Positions 34,118 through 43,350 of a stretch of DNA of 64,000 bases are shown in pieces. Within the stretch, counting starts at the first letter, position 1. The number at the start of each line of letters is the position of its first letter. The translations under genes and the position numbers were made by a program. The stretch spans positions 1,488,001 through 1,552,000 of the forward strand of contig NZ_CP089293.1 of the NCBI RefSeq assembly GCF_021919345.1, read 5' to 3'. The stretch comes from Paenarthrobacter nicotinovorans. Its GTDB lineage: Bacteria > Actinomycetota > Actinomycetes > Actinomycetales > Micrococcaceae. Below the pieces are notes generated by a model, which saw nothing but the letters and a program-made list of their open reading frames with translations, was not told the DNA's origin and made no database searches.

Positions 34118-35308
34118 ATGTCCAACACCGCATTCGACGCCACCACTCTTCCTTACGCCGATGGTGACTTCTATGCCTTCGAGCAGTTGCTGACAGGCAA
34201 GGAGCAGGACCGTCTGGCCGAAGTGCGGGAGTTCCTTGCCCGCGAGGTCACTCCGATCGCAGTGGACTGCTGGAACCGCGGCGAATTCCCCATGGACCTC
34301 ATTCCCAAGCTTGGCGAGCTGGACCTCGTAAGCCCGGTTCGGCGCCAGGGATACTCCAATCTCTTTGCCGGCATGCTCCATGCCGAAGTGACCCGAGCGG
34401 ATGCTTCCATTGCCACGTTCATGGGCGTCCATGACGGCCTCTTCACGGGCTCCATTGAAGCCCTCGCCTCCCAGGAGCAAAAGGATGCGTGGCTGCCGGA
34501 CATCTACTCCCTGAAGAAGATCGGCGCTTTCGGGCTGACCGAGCCGCTGGGTGGTTCCGATGTTGCAGGCGGAACCCGCACGACGGCACGACGTGAAGGC
34601 GACACGTGGATTCTCAACGGTGCAAAGCGCTGGATCGGCAATGCCACCTTCTCGGACTGGGTGGTCATCTATGCCAAGGACGTGGCCGACAACCAGGTGA
34701 AAGCGTTCCTGGTGGACACCACCCTGCCGGGCTATTCCGCCAGCAAGATCGAGAACAAGATTTCCCTCCGCACGGTCCAGAACGCGGACATCACCCTGGA
34801 TAACGTGGTGGTGCCCGACTTCTTCAAGCTGGCCAACGGCAACAGCTTCCGGGATACCAACAAGGTCCTGAAGGTCACGCGCCTGGCTGTGGCGTGGCAG
34901 GCCGTCGGACTTCAGATGGCCGCCTTCGACGTTGCCCGCAACTACGCCGTGGAGCGCCAGCAGTTCGGGCGCCCGTTGGCAGCCTTCCAGCTGGTCCAGA
35001 ACCAGTTGGTGCAGATCCTGGGCAACACAGTCGCCTCAATGGGCATGATGGTCAGGCTTGCACAGCTTGAGGACGCGGGCGTTGCCAAAGACGAACAGTC
35101 CGCCCTGGCCAAGGCTTTCACCACTGCACGCATGCGCGAAAGTGTCGCCCTGGGGCGCAGTATCCTCGGCGGCAATGGCATCGTTACGGACTACGGCATG
35201 GCCAAGATCTTCTCCGATGCCGAGGCGATCTACTCCTACGAGGGAACCCACGAAATCAACACTCTGGTGACCGGTCGGGCCATCACGGGCGTTTCTGCCA
35301 TCGTCTAG
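34118..35308 (+). CDS. Acyl-CoA dehydrogenase (glutaryl-CoA dehydrogenase-like)
   Basis: A 396-residue FAD enzyme that makes the alpha-beta double bond in acyl-CoA. The flavin/substrate blocks GAFGLTEPLGGSDVAGG and WIGNATFSDW, and the C-terminal YEGTHEINTLVTGRAITG with the catalytic Glu, place it near glutaryl-CoA dehydrogenase and related short-branched types. The ATG at 34118 has GAAGGAG 7 bases upstream; the longer frame starts in the tRNA terminator and is rejected. It is monocistronic, since the next gene is convergent. The paired palindromes upstream imply control by a TetR repressor, possibly the one encoded at 58.5 kb. Confidence 0.92.
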   Translation: MSNTAFDATTLPYADGDFYAFEQLLTGKEQDRLAEVREFLAREVTPIAVDCWNRGEFPMDLIPKLGELDLVSPVRRQGYSNLFAGMLHAEVTRADASIATFMGVHDGLFTGSIEALASQEQKDAWLPDIYSLKKIGAFGLTEPLGGSDVAGGTRTTARREGDTWILNGAKRWIGNATFSDWVVIYAKDVADNQVKAFLVDTTLPGYSASKIENKISLRTVQNADITLDNVVVPDFFKLANGNSFRDTNKVLKVTRLAVAWQAVGLQMAAFDVARNYAVERQQFGRPLAAFQLVQNQLVQILGNTVASMGMMVRLAQLEDAGVAKDEQSALAKAFTTARMRESVALGRSILGGNGIVTDYGMAKIFSDAEAIYSYEGTHEINTLVTGRAITGVSAIV

Positions 35309-35334
35309 AACCTCCGCGGACGGCGCGGCGGGGC

Positions 35335-35841
35335 TCACTCCAGCGGCAGCAACACTGATGGGCGCAGGTCGGACACAAAGCCCAGTGGATTGAGGTACTC
35401 CTCGCCGCGCCGAACACCCCAATGCAGGCACGTGGTGCTTCCGCAGTGTCCCGACTGCAGGGTGCCGACCGTTTGCCCTTTGGCCACGTGGTCGCCCTGC
35501 TTAAGGCTGCTGGCCACGGGTTCGAAACTGCTCCTGAGTCCGTCGCCGTGATCGATGGTGAGGACCGGGCGGTCAACCACGACGCCGGCGAAGGCCACCA
35601 CGCCATCGGACGGCGCGGTGACCTGTCCGCCGTCGGGCCTTGGGCCTAAATCCACGCCGCGGTGTCCGCTCAGCCACGGCTTGTCCGGAGGATCAAACGT
35701 CCGCAGGACGGACGGCTTGGGGGACAGCGGCCAGCTCCATCTTCCCTGGGGAGCGTCCGGGGCGCCGTCCGCCCCGGACGGGATGCTGAGAGTGATGTTG
35801 AGGGTAAGGATCAAGGTGGCTGCCAGCTTCAGGAAGGACAT
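35335..35841 (-). CDS. Secreted M23-family peptidase
   Basis: A 168-residue exported protein. The signal peptide is SFLKLAATLILTLNITLS (cleavage near residue 25), followed by an M23 (LytM-like) domain with HRGVDLG (Zn ligands His and Asp), then APSDGVVAFAGVV and the final CLHWGVRRGEEYLNPL. The usual HxH of the family is CLH here: the Zn-ligand His is kept, but the catalytic first His is Cys. It may be a weak peptidase or a cell-wall-binding relative. I use the ATG at 35841, because the longer frame adds a stretch before the signal peptide. It diverges from rpsB, a conserved arrangement in this group. Confidence 0.85.
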   Translation of the reverse strand: MSFLKLAATLILTLNITLSIPSGADGAPDAPQGRWSWPLSPKPSVLRTFDPPDKPWLSGHRGVDLGPRPDGGQVTAPSDGVVAFAGVVVDRPVLTIDHGDGLRSSFEPVASSLKQGDHVAKGQTVGTLQSGHCGSTTCLHWGVRRGEEYLNPLGFVSDLRPSVLLPLE

Positions 35842-36248
35842 GGATCCAGCCTTCCCTTTGCGTGATCCCGGGGCTATACGGGGGAGCCGGTATGTGGACA
35901 ACTGCCGGTGATGGGCGGTCCGTTGGGCGGTATGGCTGTAGTACACTTGGTGGAGCAGTTTGCTGTGCCCTCAAGCTTGTTCAGGAACATGTCTCATTCA
36001 GATGTGTGGGGGTGCCAGGCTGACTACGCGTATCCAGCCCTCCTCCAGCGAAGCCCATGGTTTCATGCTGCGGAGGATTGTGCCTCTTGCGGTCCGGAGG
36101 AGCCTTTGGTTCCATGCCGGATGAGAAGCGCAATGGATGCCAGGAGCCGCGCCCGTCCGGGCAGAGGCTAAACAACCGTCAACTATTGGCAGGGTAAGAG
36201 CAGCCCCATGGGCTCTCTCATGAATGACCTGCCGGAAGGAGCGTCGGC
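35842..36248. other. Long intergenic leader before rpsB
   Basis: These 407 bases hold no gene I can support. TACACT at about 35942 could be a -10 element for rpsB; a good -35 is not clear. The remaining 300 bases would be a transcribed leader. Features are two GGAGGA/GGAGGAG stretches (about 36074 and 36099), a short hairpin AGAGC..GCTCT around 36199-36220, and GGAAGGAG before the rpsB start. Confidence 0.4.
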
Positions 36249-37118
36249 ATGCCCGTCGTAACCATGCGCCAGCTGCTTGACAGCGGCGTCCACTTTGGAC
36301 ACCAGACCCGTCGTTGGAACCCGAAGATGAAGCGCTTCATCTTCACGGAACGCAACGGCATCTACATCATCGACCTTCAGCAGTCGCTGTCCTACATCGA
36401 CCGCGCCTACGAGTTCGTCAAGGCTACTGTCGCCCACGGCGGCACCGTCCTGTTCGTCGGCACCAAGAAGCAGGCTCAGGAAGCAATTGCCGAGCAGGCT
36501 ACCCGTGTTGGCCAGCCGTACGTCAACCAGCGTTGGTTGGGCGGTATGCTCACCAACTTCCAGACCGTCGCCAAGCGTATCCAGCGCATGAAGGAACTCG
36601 AAGAGATCAACTTCGACGACGTCGCCGGCTCCGCTTACACCAAGAAGGAGCTCCTGCTCCTCAAGCGTGAACTCACCAAGCTCGAGTCCAACCTCGGCGG
36701 TATCCGCAACCTGACCAAGGCTCCCTCGGTTCTGTGGGTTGTTGACACCAAGAAGGAACACCTTGCTGTTGACGAAGCCAAGAAGCTGAACATCCCGGTT
36801 GTTGCCATCCTGGACACCAACTGCGATCCCGATGAAGTCGACTTCCCGATCCCGGGCAACGACGACGCCATCCGCTCCGTCAACCTGCTCACCCGCGTTG
36901 TTGCCGACGCCGTAGCTGAGGGCCTCATCGCCCGCAACCAGCGCGCAACCGGTACCACCGAAGCTCCGGAAGAGCCGCTGGCCGAGTGGGAGCGCGAGCT
37001 CCTCGAAGGCAGCAAGGCTGAAGAAGCAGCAGCAGCTGAGGCTCCGGCCGCAGAAGCTCCCGCAGCAGAAGCTCCGGAAACAACTGAAGCTGCAACCGGC
37101 GAAGCCGAAGCCAAGTAA
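36249..37118 (+). CDS. rpsB: 30S ribosomal protein S2
   Basis: A 289-residue S2 protein. The core opens [24 protein letters not shown] and has [16 protein letters not shown] and [19 protein letters not shown], all diagnostic. The last 35 residues are an Ala/Glu-rich tail typical of actinobacterial S2. It joins the 30S platform late and helps bind S1 where present. The ATG at 36249 follows GGAAGGAGC. It is first in the rpsB-tsf-pyrH-frr-cdsA run. A 21-bp hairpin separates it from tsf and may set the S2:EF-Ts ratio. Confidence 0.98.
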   Translation: MPVVTMRQLLDSGVHFGHQTRRWNPKMKRFIFTERNGIYIIDLQQSLSYIDRAYEFVKATVAHGGTVLFVGTKKQAQEAIAEQATRVGQPYVNQRWLGGMLTNFQTVAKRIQRMKELEEINFDDVAGSAYTKKELLLLKRELTKLESNLGGIRNLTKAPSVLWVVDTKKEHLAVDEAKKLNIPVVAILDTNCDPDEVDFPIPGNDDAIRSVNLLTRVVADAVAEGLIARNQRATGTTEAPEEPLAEWERELLEGSKAEEAAAAEAPAAEAPAAEAPETTEAATGEAEAK

Positions 37119-37158
37119 ATCTGGACCTTCCCTGATGCTGGAGACAGCGTCGGGGGCA

Positions 37159-37203
37159 ACTGACAGGATGGCGGCTCACACGGTGGGCTGCCGTCCTGTC
37201 AGT
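37159..37203 (+). terminator. 21-bp hairpin between rpsB and tsf
   Basis: ACTGACAGGATGGCGGCTCAC pairs along its full length with the segment at 37183-37203, with only three G-U pairs and a 3-base loop. No T-run follows, so it is more likely a partial attenuator or an RNase processing point than a full stop. Confidence 0.6.
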
Positions 37204-37239
37204 CCGTAAACACACAAATTTCTAGACAGAGGGGTTCAC

Positions 37240-38076
37240 ATGGCGAACTACACTGCTGCTGACATCAAGGCCCTGCGCGAGCGCACCGGCGCCGGCATGA
37301 TGGACGTCAAGAAGGCTCTTGACGAGGCCAACGGTGACGCTGAGAAGGCCATCGAGATCATCCGCATCAAGGGCCTCAAGGGTGCCACCAAGCGCGAAGG
37401 CCGTTCCACGGCTGAGGGCCTGGTTGCTGCCAAGGTCAACGGCGGCGTTGGCGTAATGATCGAAGTCAACTGCGAGACCGACTTCGTTGCCAAGGCTGAC
37501 AAGTTCATCCAGCTGGCCGACAAGGTCCTCAACGTTGCAGTCGAGTCCGGCGCAGCCGACCTCGAAACCCTGCTGGCAACCGAAGTCGACGGCAAGCCGT
37601 TGTCCGAGGTCGTCGTCGAAGAGGGCGCTGTCCTCGGCGAAAAGGTTGTTGTCCGTCGCATCTCCCGCGTTGAGGGCACCACGGTTGACGCCTACCTGCA
37701 CAAGACGTCCAAGGACCTCCCGGCCCAGGTCGGCGTCCTGTTCGCTGTTGACGGTGAAGGCGAAGCCGCTGCCACCGCCGCACACGACATCGCTGTCCAC
37801 GTTGCAGCAATGGCACCGAACTACCTGACCCGCGAAGACGTCCCGGCCGAACTGGTCGAGTCCGAGCGCCGTATCGCCGAAGAGACCGCGAAGGCTGAAG
37901 GCAAGCCCGAAGCTGCTCTCCCGAAGATCGTAGAAGGCCGCGTTACGGGCTTCTACAAGGGTGAAGTTCTGGTTGACCAGGCATTCGCCAAGGATTCCAA
38001 GAAGACTGTTGCACAGGTCCTCGAAGAAGCCGGCGTCAAGGCAACCGCAGTAACCCGTTTCCGCGTCGGAAACTAG
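37240..38076 (+). CDS. tsf: Translation elongation factor EF-Ts
   Basis: A 278-residue nucleotide exchange factor for EF-Tu. The N-terminal UBA-like domain has DIKALRERTGAGMMDVKKAL, and the conserved KREGRSTAEGLV and EVNCETDFVAK core precede two exchange subdomains, ending VAQVLEEAGVKATAVTRFRVGN. Length and start (ATG 37240, preceded by AGAGGGG) are usual. A strong terminator follows, so pyrH needs its own promoter. Confidence 0.98.
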   Translation: MANYTAADIKALRERTGAGMMDVKKALDEANGDAEKAIEIIRIKGLKGATKREGRSTAEGLVAAKVNGGVGVMIEVNCETDFVAKADKFIQLADKVLNVAVESGAADLETLLATEVDGKPLSEVVVEEGAVLGEKVVVRRISRVEGTTVDAYLHKTSKDLPAQVGVLFAVDGEGEAAATAAHDIAVHVAAMAPNYLTREDVPAELVESERRIAEETAKAEGKPEAALPKIVEGRVTGFYKGEVLVDQAFAKDSKKTVAQVLEEAGVKATAVTRFRVGN

Positions 38077-38085
38077 TAATTCATG

Positions 38086-38121
38086 AAAAGGGGTGGTCAC
38101 TTCGGTGGCCGCCCCTTTTTC
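38086..38121 (+). terminator. Intrinsic terminator after tsf
   Basis: AAAAGGGGTGGTCAC pairs with GTGGCCGCCCCTTTTT around a TTCG loop, followed by CATG. Stable tetraloop hairpin with T-run. Confidence 0.93.
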
Positions 38122-38197
38122 ATGCACGCGTCCGGGTAGTACCTGCGCGGACCCCCAGCACGATAATCTAGCCAGAGTCCACCAACGGGAAGGCACC

Positions 38198-38935
38198 ATG
38201 GAAACCGTCAACACTGCAATCCAGCCCGAGAAGACCCGCCGACGTGTACTTCTGAAACTTTCCGGCGAAGTCATCGGCGGAGGCAAGCTCGGCGTCGATC
38301 CCGAGACCGTCAGGGCCATTGCCAAGCAGATCGCAGCAGGTGTTGCGGATGTGGAAGTTGCAATCGTTGTTGGCGGCGGCAACTTCTTCCGGGGCGCTGA
38401 ACTGTCCCAAAGCGGCATGGATCGCTCCCGCGCCGACTACATGGGCATGCTGGGCACCGTCATGAACTGCCTCGCGCTGCAGGACTTCCTGGAGCAGGCC
38501 GGAGTGGAGACCCGTGTCCAGAGCGCCATCACCATGGGCCAGGTGGCCGAGGCCTACATTCCCCGCCGCGCCATCCGCCACATGGAAAAAGGCCGGGTAG
38601 TCATTTTCGGTGCAGGCGCCGGCTTGCCGTATTTCTCCACCGACACGGTGGCTGCGCAGCGTGCGCTGGAAGTGCACGCAGATGTTGTCCTGATGGCCAA
38701 GAGCGGCGTGGACGGCGTTTACACGGCCGACCCGAAGAAGGACCCCACCGCCGAGAAGCTCGATGTCCTCAGCTACGACGACGCCCTGCGCCGCGACATC
38801 CGCGTCATGGACCAGACCGCCATGACCATGTGCAAGGACAACAACCTCTCCATGGTGGTCTTCGGCATGGAGGGCGAAGGCAATGTCACCCGGGCGATCC
38901 TCGGCGAAACGCTGGGAACCCTGGTAACTCCCTAG
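38198..38935 (+). CDS. pyrH: Uridylate kinase
   Basis: A 245-residue bacterial UMP kinase (amino-acid-kinase fold, hexameric) making UDP from [18 protein letters not shown] is the phosphate-binding start. [10 protein letters not shown] and [20 protein letters not shown] are family signatures, and the [19 protein letters not shown] and [12 protein letters not shown] blocks bind ATP and UMP. The ATG at 38198 has GGGAAGG upstream. It is followed by frr, the order conserved across bacteria. Confidence 0.97.
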   Translation: METVNTAIQPEKTRRRVLLKLSGEVIGGGKLGVDPETVRAIAKQIAAGVADVEVAIVVGGGNFFRGAELSQSGMDRSRADYMGMLGTVMNCLALQDFLEQAGVETRVQSAITMGQVAEAYIPRRAIRHMEKGRVVIFGAGAGLPYFSTDTVAAQRALEVHADVVLMAKSGVDGVYTADPKKDPTAEKLDVLSYDDALRRDIRVMDQTAMTMCKDNNLSMVVFGMEGEGNVTRAILGETLGTLVTP

Positions 38936-39036
38936 CAAGGGCTAGGATATTTCTAGGACCGTCCGCCCCTGGTGGCGGATCTTTACTGTGCATTGCCGCC
39001 TGCAGCTGGGCAGCAACTATTTCTGAGGAGAAACCC

Positions 39037-39594
39037 GTGATCGAAGAGACCTTACTCGAAGCCGGCGAGAAGATGGACAAAGCCGTGGAAGTAGCCAAGG
39101 ACGATTTCGCCACGATCCGTACGGGCCGGGCCAACCCCGGTCTCTACAACAAGGTCATCGTTGAGTACTACGGCACACCCACCCCGCTCCAGCAGCTGGC
39201 GTCCTTCGGTGTGCCCGATGCCCGTACCATCCTGATCACGCCTTATGACAAGACCGCGCTGCGCGACATCGAAAAGGCCCTGAGTGACTCCGAAGTCGGG
39301 GCCAACCCGTCCAACGACGGCAACGTCATCCGCGTCACCATCCCGGAGCTCACCAAAGAGCGCCGCAAGGAATACGTGAAGATCGTCAAGGGCAAGGGTG
39401 AGGACGCCAAGGTCTCCATCCGAAGCATCCGCCGCAAGGCAAAGGACACCCTGGACAAGCTCGTCAAGGACGGCGAAGCCGGTGAAGACGAGGGCTCGCG
39501 CGCTGAGAAGGAGCTCGATGCCCTGACCAAGCAGCATGTCGACAGCATCGACGAGCTGCTCAAGCGCAAGGAAGCCGAGCTGCTCGAGGTCTGA
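39037..39594 (+). CDS. frr: Ribosome recycling factor
   Basis: A 185-residue factor that, with EF-G, splits the post-termination ribosome. It has the full three-helix bundle plus beta domain: [31 protein letters not shown] and [16 protein letters not shown] are the conserved blocks. The start is GTG at 39037 with GAGGAG 9 bases upstream. The longer open frame into pyrH is not homologous. The TGA overlaps the cdsA ATG. Confidence 0.97.
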   Translation: MIEETLLEAGEKMDKAVEVAKDDFATIRTGRANPGLYNKVIVEYYGTPTPLQQLASFGVPDARTILITPYDKTALRDIEKALSDSEVGANPSNDGNVIRVTIPELTKERRKEYVKIVKGKGEDAKVSIRSIRRKAKDTLDKLVKDGEAGEDEGSRAEKELDALTKQHVDSIDELLKRKEAELLEV

Positions 39595-40529
39595 TGAGCC
39601 AGGCTGAGCCGGCGCCCGCTGAACGGGTCCCGACACGCGATACCCCCAAGCGCGCACGGCGTGTGCGGGCGAACCCCACACCCAAGGCAGGCCGCAACCT
39701 GCCCGCGGCCATCGGCGTCGGCCTTGCCATGCTGCTGGCCGTCCTGGGCGGGCTGCTGTTCCTCCCGTTGGGGTTCGTCCTGCTCACCACGGCCTTCGCG
39801 GTCCTTGGTGTTTGGGAAGTTTTCCGTGCCCTCGAAGCCCAAGGCACCAGGATGCCGATCGTTCCAGTGATGGTCGGCAGCCTGGTGATGCCGGTTTCGG
39901 CCTACTTTGGTGGTCTCGAAGGCCTGCTCTTCACCATGACAGCCAGCTCGGTGGCCGTACTGCTCTGGCGCTCCATCGAAAGCGCAGCCGGGGCGCCGCG
40001 CAGCGTCTTCGCGGGTGTCTTCACTTTGGCGTGGATACCGTTCCTGATCAGTTTCGCTGCGCTGCCGCTTCACGCCACTGGCGGAGCCACCCCCGTGGGC
40101 TTCTGGCCGCATGGAATCCCGGACGGGGCATGGCAGATCGCCTCCATGCTGCTGCTGGTGGTATCGAATGACACTTTCGGCTACATCGTGGGAGCTTCGT
40201 TCGGCAAGCACCCGATGGCTCCGAAGATCAGTCCCAAGAAGTCCTGGGAGGGGTTCGCGGGATCTGTGGGTGGTGCCATGGTGATCGGTGTCCTGGCCTG
40301 CATCTTCCTGCTGGAGCGGCCTTGGTGGGTCGGCCTTGTCCTGGCCGTTGGAATGGTTGCCGCAGCAACCGCTGGCGACCTTGCCGAGTCCATGGTCAAG
40401 AGGGAACTCGGCGTCAAGGACATGAGCAGTATCTTGCCGGGCCATGGTGGTGTGATGGACCGTCTTGACTCGATCGTGTTCGCGGCCCCTGTGGCCTATG
40501 TTTTGTTCGCGCTGCTGAGCGGCGTCTGA
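39594..40529 (+). CDS. cdsA: Phosphatidate cytidylyltransferase
   Basis: A 311-residue membrane enzyme that makes CDP-diacylglycerol from phosphatidate and CTP. A charged leader of about 35 residues precedes eight membrane segments. The signature SPKKSWEGFAGS...GDLAESMVKRELGVKD and LPGHGGVMDRLDS near the C-terminus is intact. Its start overlaps the frr stop (TGATG), giving coupling. The product supplies the CDP-alcohol phosphatidyltransferase encoded at 30.9 kb. Confidence 0.96.
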   Translation: MSQAEPAPAERVPTRDTPKRARRVRANPTPKAGRNLPAAIGVGLAMLLAVLGGLLFLPLGFVLLTTAFAVLGVWEVFRALEAQGTRMPIVPVMVGSLVMPVSAYFGGLEGLLFTMTASSVAVLLWRSIESAAGAPRSVFAGVFTLAWIPFLISFAALPLHATGGATPVGFWPHGIPDGAWQIASMLLLVVSNDTFGYIVGASFGKHPMAPKISPKKSWEGFAGSVGGAMVIGVLACIFLLERPWWVGLVLAVGMVAAATAGDLAESMVKRELGVKDMSSILPGHGGVMDRLDSIVFAAPVAYVLFALLSGV

Positions 40530-40549
40530 CAACCGATGAAGGAAAAATA

Positions 40550-41134
40550 GTGGCCTTGGATATTCGACGCCAGATCCCCGCGACGTTCGACCGCGTGGAA
40601 CGCAGCAAATACGGTTATAACGCCAAACAGGTAGACGAGTTTCTCCAGCGCGCACGGACGTCGTTTGAGAACCCTGTTGGCGCCGCGGACCAGGTTGCCA
40701 GCGTGGATGTCCGTGAGGTGGCTTTCGACCCCGTCAAGGGTGGCTACGACGCCCACAGCGTGGACGCCGCCCTGGACCGCCTTGAGGACGCGTTCGCACG
40801 CCGTGAGCGGGACGAACTGATCAGCCAACAAGGCGAGGAAGCCTGGTTGCGCCAGATCGGGAAGCTTTCCGGGATACTTCGCGGCAGGCTGCACAGGCCC
40901 GACGGTGAGCGTTTCCGCCGCCCGGCACGCAAGCGGACGCGCAGTTACAACGTCCAGGATGTCGATGCCCTGTGCGTTGAGTTGATCGGCTACCTGGAAA
41001 ACGATCAGCCCTTGAGCGTAGACACCGTTCGACGCGCCGTGTTCCGTGCAGCCAAGGGCGATGAGGGCTACGAAGAAGCGCAGGTCGATGCCTTCCTCGC
41101 CCGAGTCGTGGAGCTGATGGCGGCCATTGACTGA
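40550..41134 (+). CDS. DivIVA-domain protein
   Basis: A 194-residue protein with repeated short DivIVA-like motifs: F.RVERSKYGYNAKQVDEFLQRAR (about 15-36), VDVREVAFDPVKGGYDAHSVDAAL (about 50-75) and RSYNVQDVDAL. These G-Y-x3-x-V-D patterns bind curved or polar membrane in DivIVA/Wag31. It lacks the long coiled coil of a full DivIVA, so it is probably an accessory polar or cell-wall factor. The GTG at 40550 lies 20 bases after cdsA, with GAAGGA before it. It ends 3 bases from a convergent gene. Confidence 0.85.
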   Translation: MALDIRRQIPATFDRVERSKYGYNAKQVDEFLQRARTSFENPVGAADQVASVDVREVAFDPVKGGYDAHSVDAALDRLEDAFARRERDELISQQGEEAWLRQIGKLSGILRGRLHRPDGERFRRPARKRTRSYNVQDVDALCVELIGYLENDQPLSVDTVRRAVFRAAKGDEGYEEAQVDAFLARVVELMAAID

Positions 41135-41137
41135 CGC

Positions 41138-41842
41138 CTACCCGGGCTGGTGAGGCGTGGGGGAGAGCGGCGGATTGTTCTTCCATACGTCCATGTAGTG
41201 GCGCCTGCCCCGTACCAAGGACGTGGCGAAGAACGCCAGGGCCACAACAACTGCGATGGCCACGGCAAACACAACAGGCAGGCCGGCTGCCAGCAGGGCT
41301 GATCCGAGCAGCAGGGCGATCAGGGCAGAGTTGGCGAAGCCCATGAAAACCATGCTGCTGCCTGCCACCTGGCTGAAGTCCTTCCTGCCGCCCAGGAAGT
41401 AGTAGGTGTGCTTCGAGCCTTCTTCGTCGTCGTGGTACCCGGCCATCAAGTACGGAGCCATTCCCGGGTCCAGGTCCACGTAGGCGGCACGGAGCCGGTT
41501 CATGGCAATGACGTACATGAGGTCCTCCATGCCGACGCTCATGACGCGGATATGCGTCAACAGGCCCACCACCAAGTCAATGCCCAGAACGGTCAGGGCA
41601 AAGGCCCGGAAGGCGCCGGAGAATTGGGTTGCCTGGCCCACCAGTGCCACGCTGAGCAGGCTGGCCGAGGTGAACGTCAGGAACATGCTGATCCGGGTGA
41701 GGACTTCCCCTTGTGTGGTGCTACGTGACGCCAGCAGGCTCCAATGCTCGGTGGCCAGCAGTTGCGCGCGGACGCTGGGCGTCAACTCCGCGGGACCGGC
41801 CGCTGGTTGCCCGTGGCCGGCAGTTTGTGGTTCCTCGGACAT
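41138..41842 (-). CDS. Uncharacterised membrane protein, four segments
   Basis: A 234-residue protein with a soluble N-terminus (TEHWSLLASRSTTQGEVLTRISMFL), two membrane segments (about 50-90), a cytoplasmic middle region with a Tyr-rich KHTYYFLGGRKDF stretch, and two more segments (about 165-215). No family with known function is recognised. The ATG at 41842 has a short spacing to the symporter stop at 41884 on the same strand, so it may be part of the symporter operon or separate. Confidence 0.7.
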   Translation of the reverse strand: MSEEPQTAGHGQPAAGPAELTPSVRAQLLATEHWSLLASRSTTQGEVLTRISMFLTFTSASLLSVALVGQATQFSGAFRAFALTVLGIDLVVGLLTHIRVMSVGMEDLMYVIAMNRLRAAYVDLDPGMAPYLMAGYHDDEEGSKHTYYFLGGRKDFSQVAGSSMVFMGFANSALIALLLGSALLAAGLPVVFAVAIAVVVALAFFATSLVRGRRHYMDVWKNNPPLSPTPHQPG

Positions 41843-41883
41843 GGCGACATTGTCCTCCCGGGCCGTTGCGCGGACAACAGCTT

Positions 41884-43350
41884 TCAGCGCTCGGTAGCTA
41901 CTGGCCGCTCAGGTACATGCAGCCGTGACATCACCCGGTTGACTGAGGCGGGAACGCGGTTCCGCGTCACGATGGACACGATTACCGTGACGGCGAAGGC
42001 TGAAGGCACACTCCACGCCGCGGGCTGGGCCAGCCAAGCGGGAGCGTTCCCTGTCCCAGTCAGGGTGCCCGCCACCATGGCACCCCCACACAGCACTGCG
42101 CCTGTGACCATCCCTGCGATCGCACCAAAGTCCGTCAGGCCGCGCCACCAAATGCCCAACAGCAGGACAGGACAGATGGTGGAAGCGGTGAACGCGAAGA
42201 CCAGGCCGACGCTGCCGGCCAGGGCCAGGGTGTCCGTCATGAAAGCAAAACCCAAAGGCACGACGGCGGCCATCACCGCCGCGAGGCGGAACCCCCTCAC
42301 ACTTCCCCCGAACAGGTCCTGGCTGATGACACCGGACAGCGACACCACCAGGCCGGATGTCGTGGACAGGAAGGCAGCGAAGGCGCCTGCCACCACGAGC
42401 GCTGACAACAGGTCACCTGGCACCCCGCCGATCAGCTTGCCCGGGAGGAGGAGGATCAGGGCGTCCGCTTGTCCGGAGTGTGCGAGCTCGGGGGCGAACA
42501 TCCGTCCCAAGGCGCCGGAGAGAGTGGGGAAGAGGTAGAACACGGAAAGCAAGCCCAGGACGATCAGCGTGGTCCGGCGCGCAGATTGGCCGTCCGGGTT
42601 GGTGTAGAACCGCACCAGCACATGCGGCAGGCCAAGGGTTCCGAACAGCAAGGCCACCAGCAGCGAGATGTGTTGGTAGGCACCCGCAGCGGCCTGGCCG
42701 GTGGGATTGACCGGCAAGGGCGCCTGCGGTGGTGTTCCGTTGCCAACCAGCACCAACAGGATGAAGACCACAGGCACGGCAAGGGCAGTCAATTTCAGCC
42801 AGTACTGGAAAGCCTGGACAAACGTAATGGACCTCATGCCACCTGCCACCACCGTGAGGCACACAACCGCCACCACCGCCGTCGAGCCTACCCACGACGG
42901 CAGGCCGGTGGTTATCCGGATGGTGAGCGCGGCGCCGTGCAGTTGCGGAACGATGTAGAGCCAGCCCACGGCCACCACCACCAGGCTCGTGACGCGGCGG
43001 ACCAAGGGGGAGTCCAGGCGGGCCTCGGTGAAATCGGGGATGGTGTACGCGCCGGAGCGGCGCAGCGGTGCTGCCACGAAGAGCAGGAGCATCAGGTAAC
43101 CGGCCGTGTAGCCAACGGGGAACCAGAGAGCGTCGGTGCCGGAGAGCAGGATCAGCCCCGCTACCCCCAGGAAACTCGCGGCCGAAAGATACTCGCCGCC
43201 AATCGCGGAGGCGTTCCACCACGGAGGGACGGTGCGTGAGGCCACGTAGAAGTCGCTGGTGGTCCGGGAGACGCGCAACCCGTAAAAGCCGATGACCGCC
43301 GTGGCGAGGGAAACGGCGAGGAACGCGAACAAGCCAACGGCCGGGTTCAC
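41884..43350 (-). CDS. Sodium:solute symporter, acetate/monocarboxylate type
   Basis: A 488-residue, 13-segment SSS-family transporter. DFYVASRTVPPWWNASAIGGEYLSAASFLG, the sodium-site region, is split by helix 1, and the PHVLVRFYTNPDGQSARRT block marks the ActP/MctC branch for acetate, propionate or pyruvate. The GTG at 43350 overlaps the stop of the upstream small gene in GTGA. It belongs to the minus-strand series LytS kinase - LytTR regulator - small protein - symporter. A related symporter is encoded divergently at 46.2 kb. Confidence 0.9.
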   Translation of the reverse strand: MNPAVGLFAFLAVSLATAVIGFYGLRVSRTTSDFYVASRTVPPWWNASAIGGEYLSAASFLGVAGLILLSGTDALWFPVGYTAGYLMLLLFVAAPLRRSGAYTIPDFTEARLDSPLVRRVTSLVVVAVGWLYIVPQLHGAALTIRITTGLPSWVGSTAVVAVVCLTVVAGGMRSITFVQAFQYWLKLTALAVPVVFILLVLVGNGTPPQAPLPVNPTGQAAAGAYQHISLLVALLFGTLGLPHVLVRFYTNPDGQSARRTTLIVLGLLSVFYLFPTLSGALGRMFAPELAHSGQADALILLLPGKLIGGVPGDLLSALVVAGAFAAFLSTTSGLVVSLSGVISQDLFGGSVRGFRLAAVMAAVVPLGFAFMTDTLALAGSVGLVFAFTASTICPVLLLGIWWRGLTDFGAIAGMVTGAVLCGGAMVAGTLTGTGNAPAWLAQPAAWSVPSAFAVTVIVSIVTRNRVPASVNRVMSRLHVPERPVATER

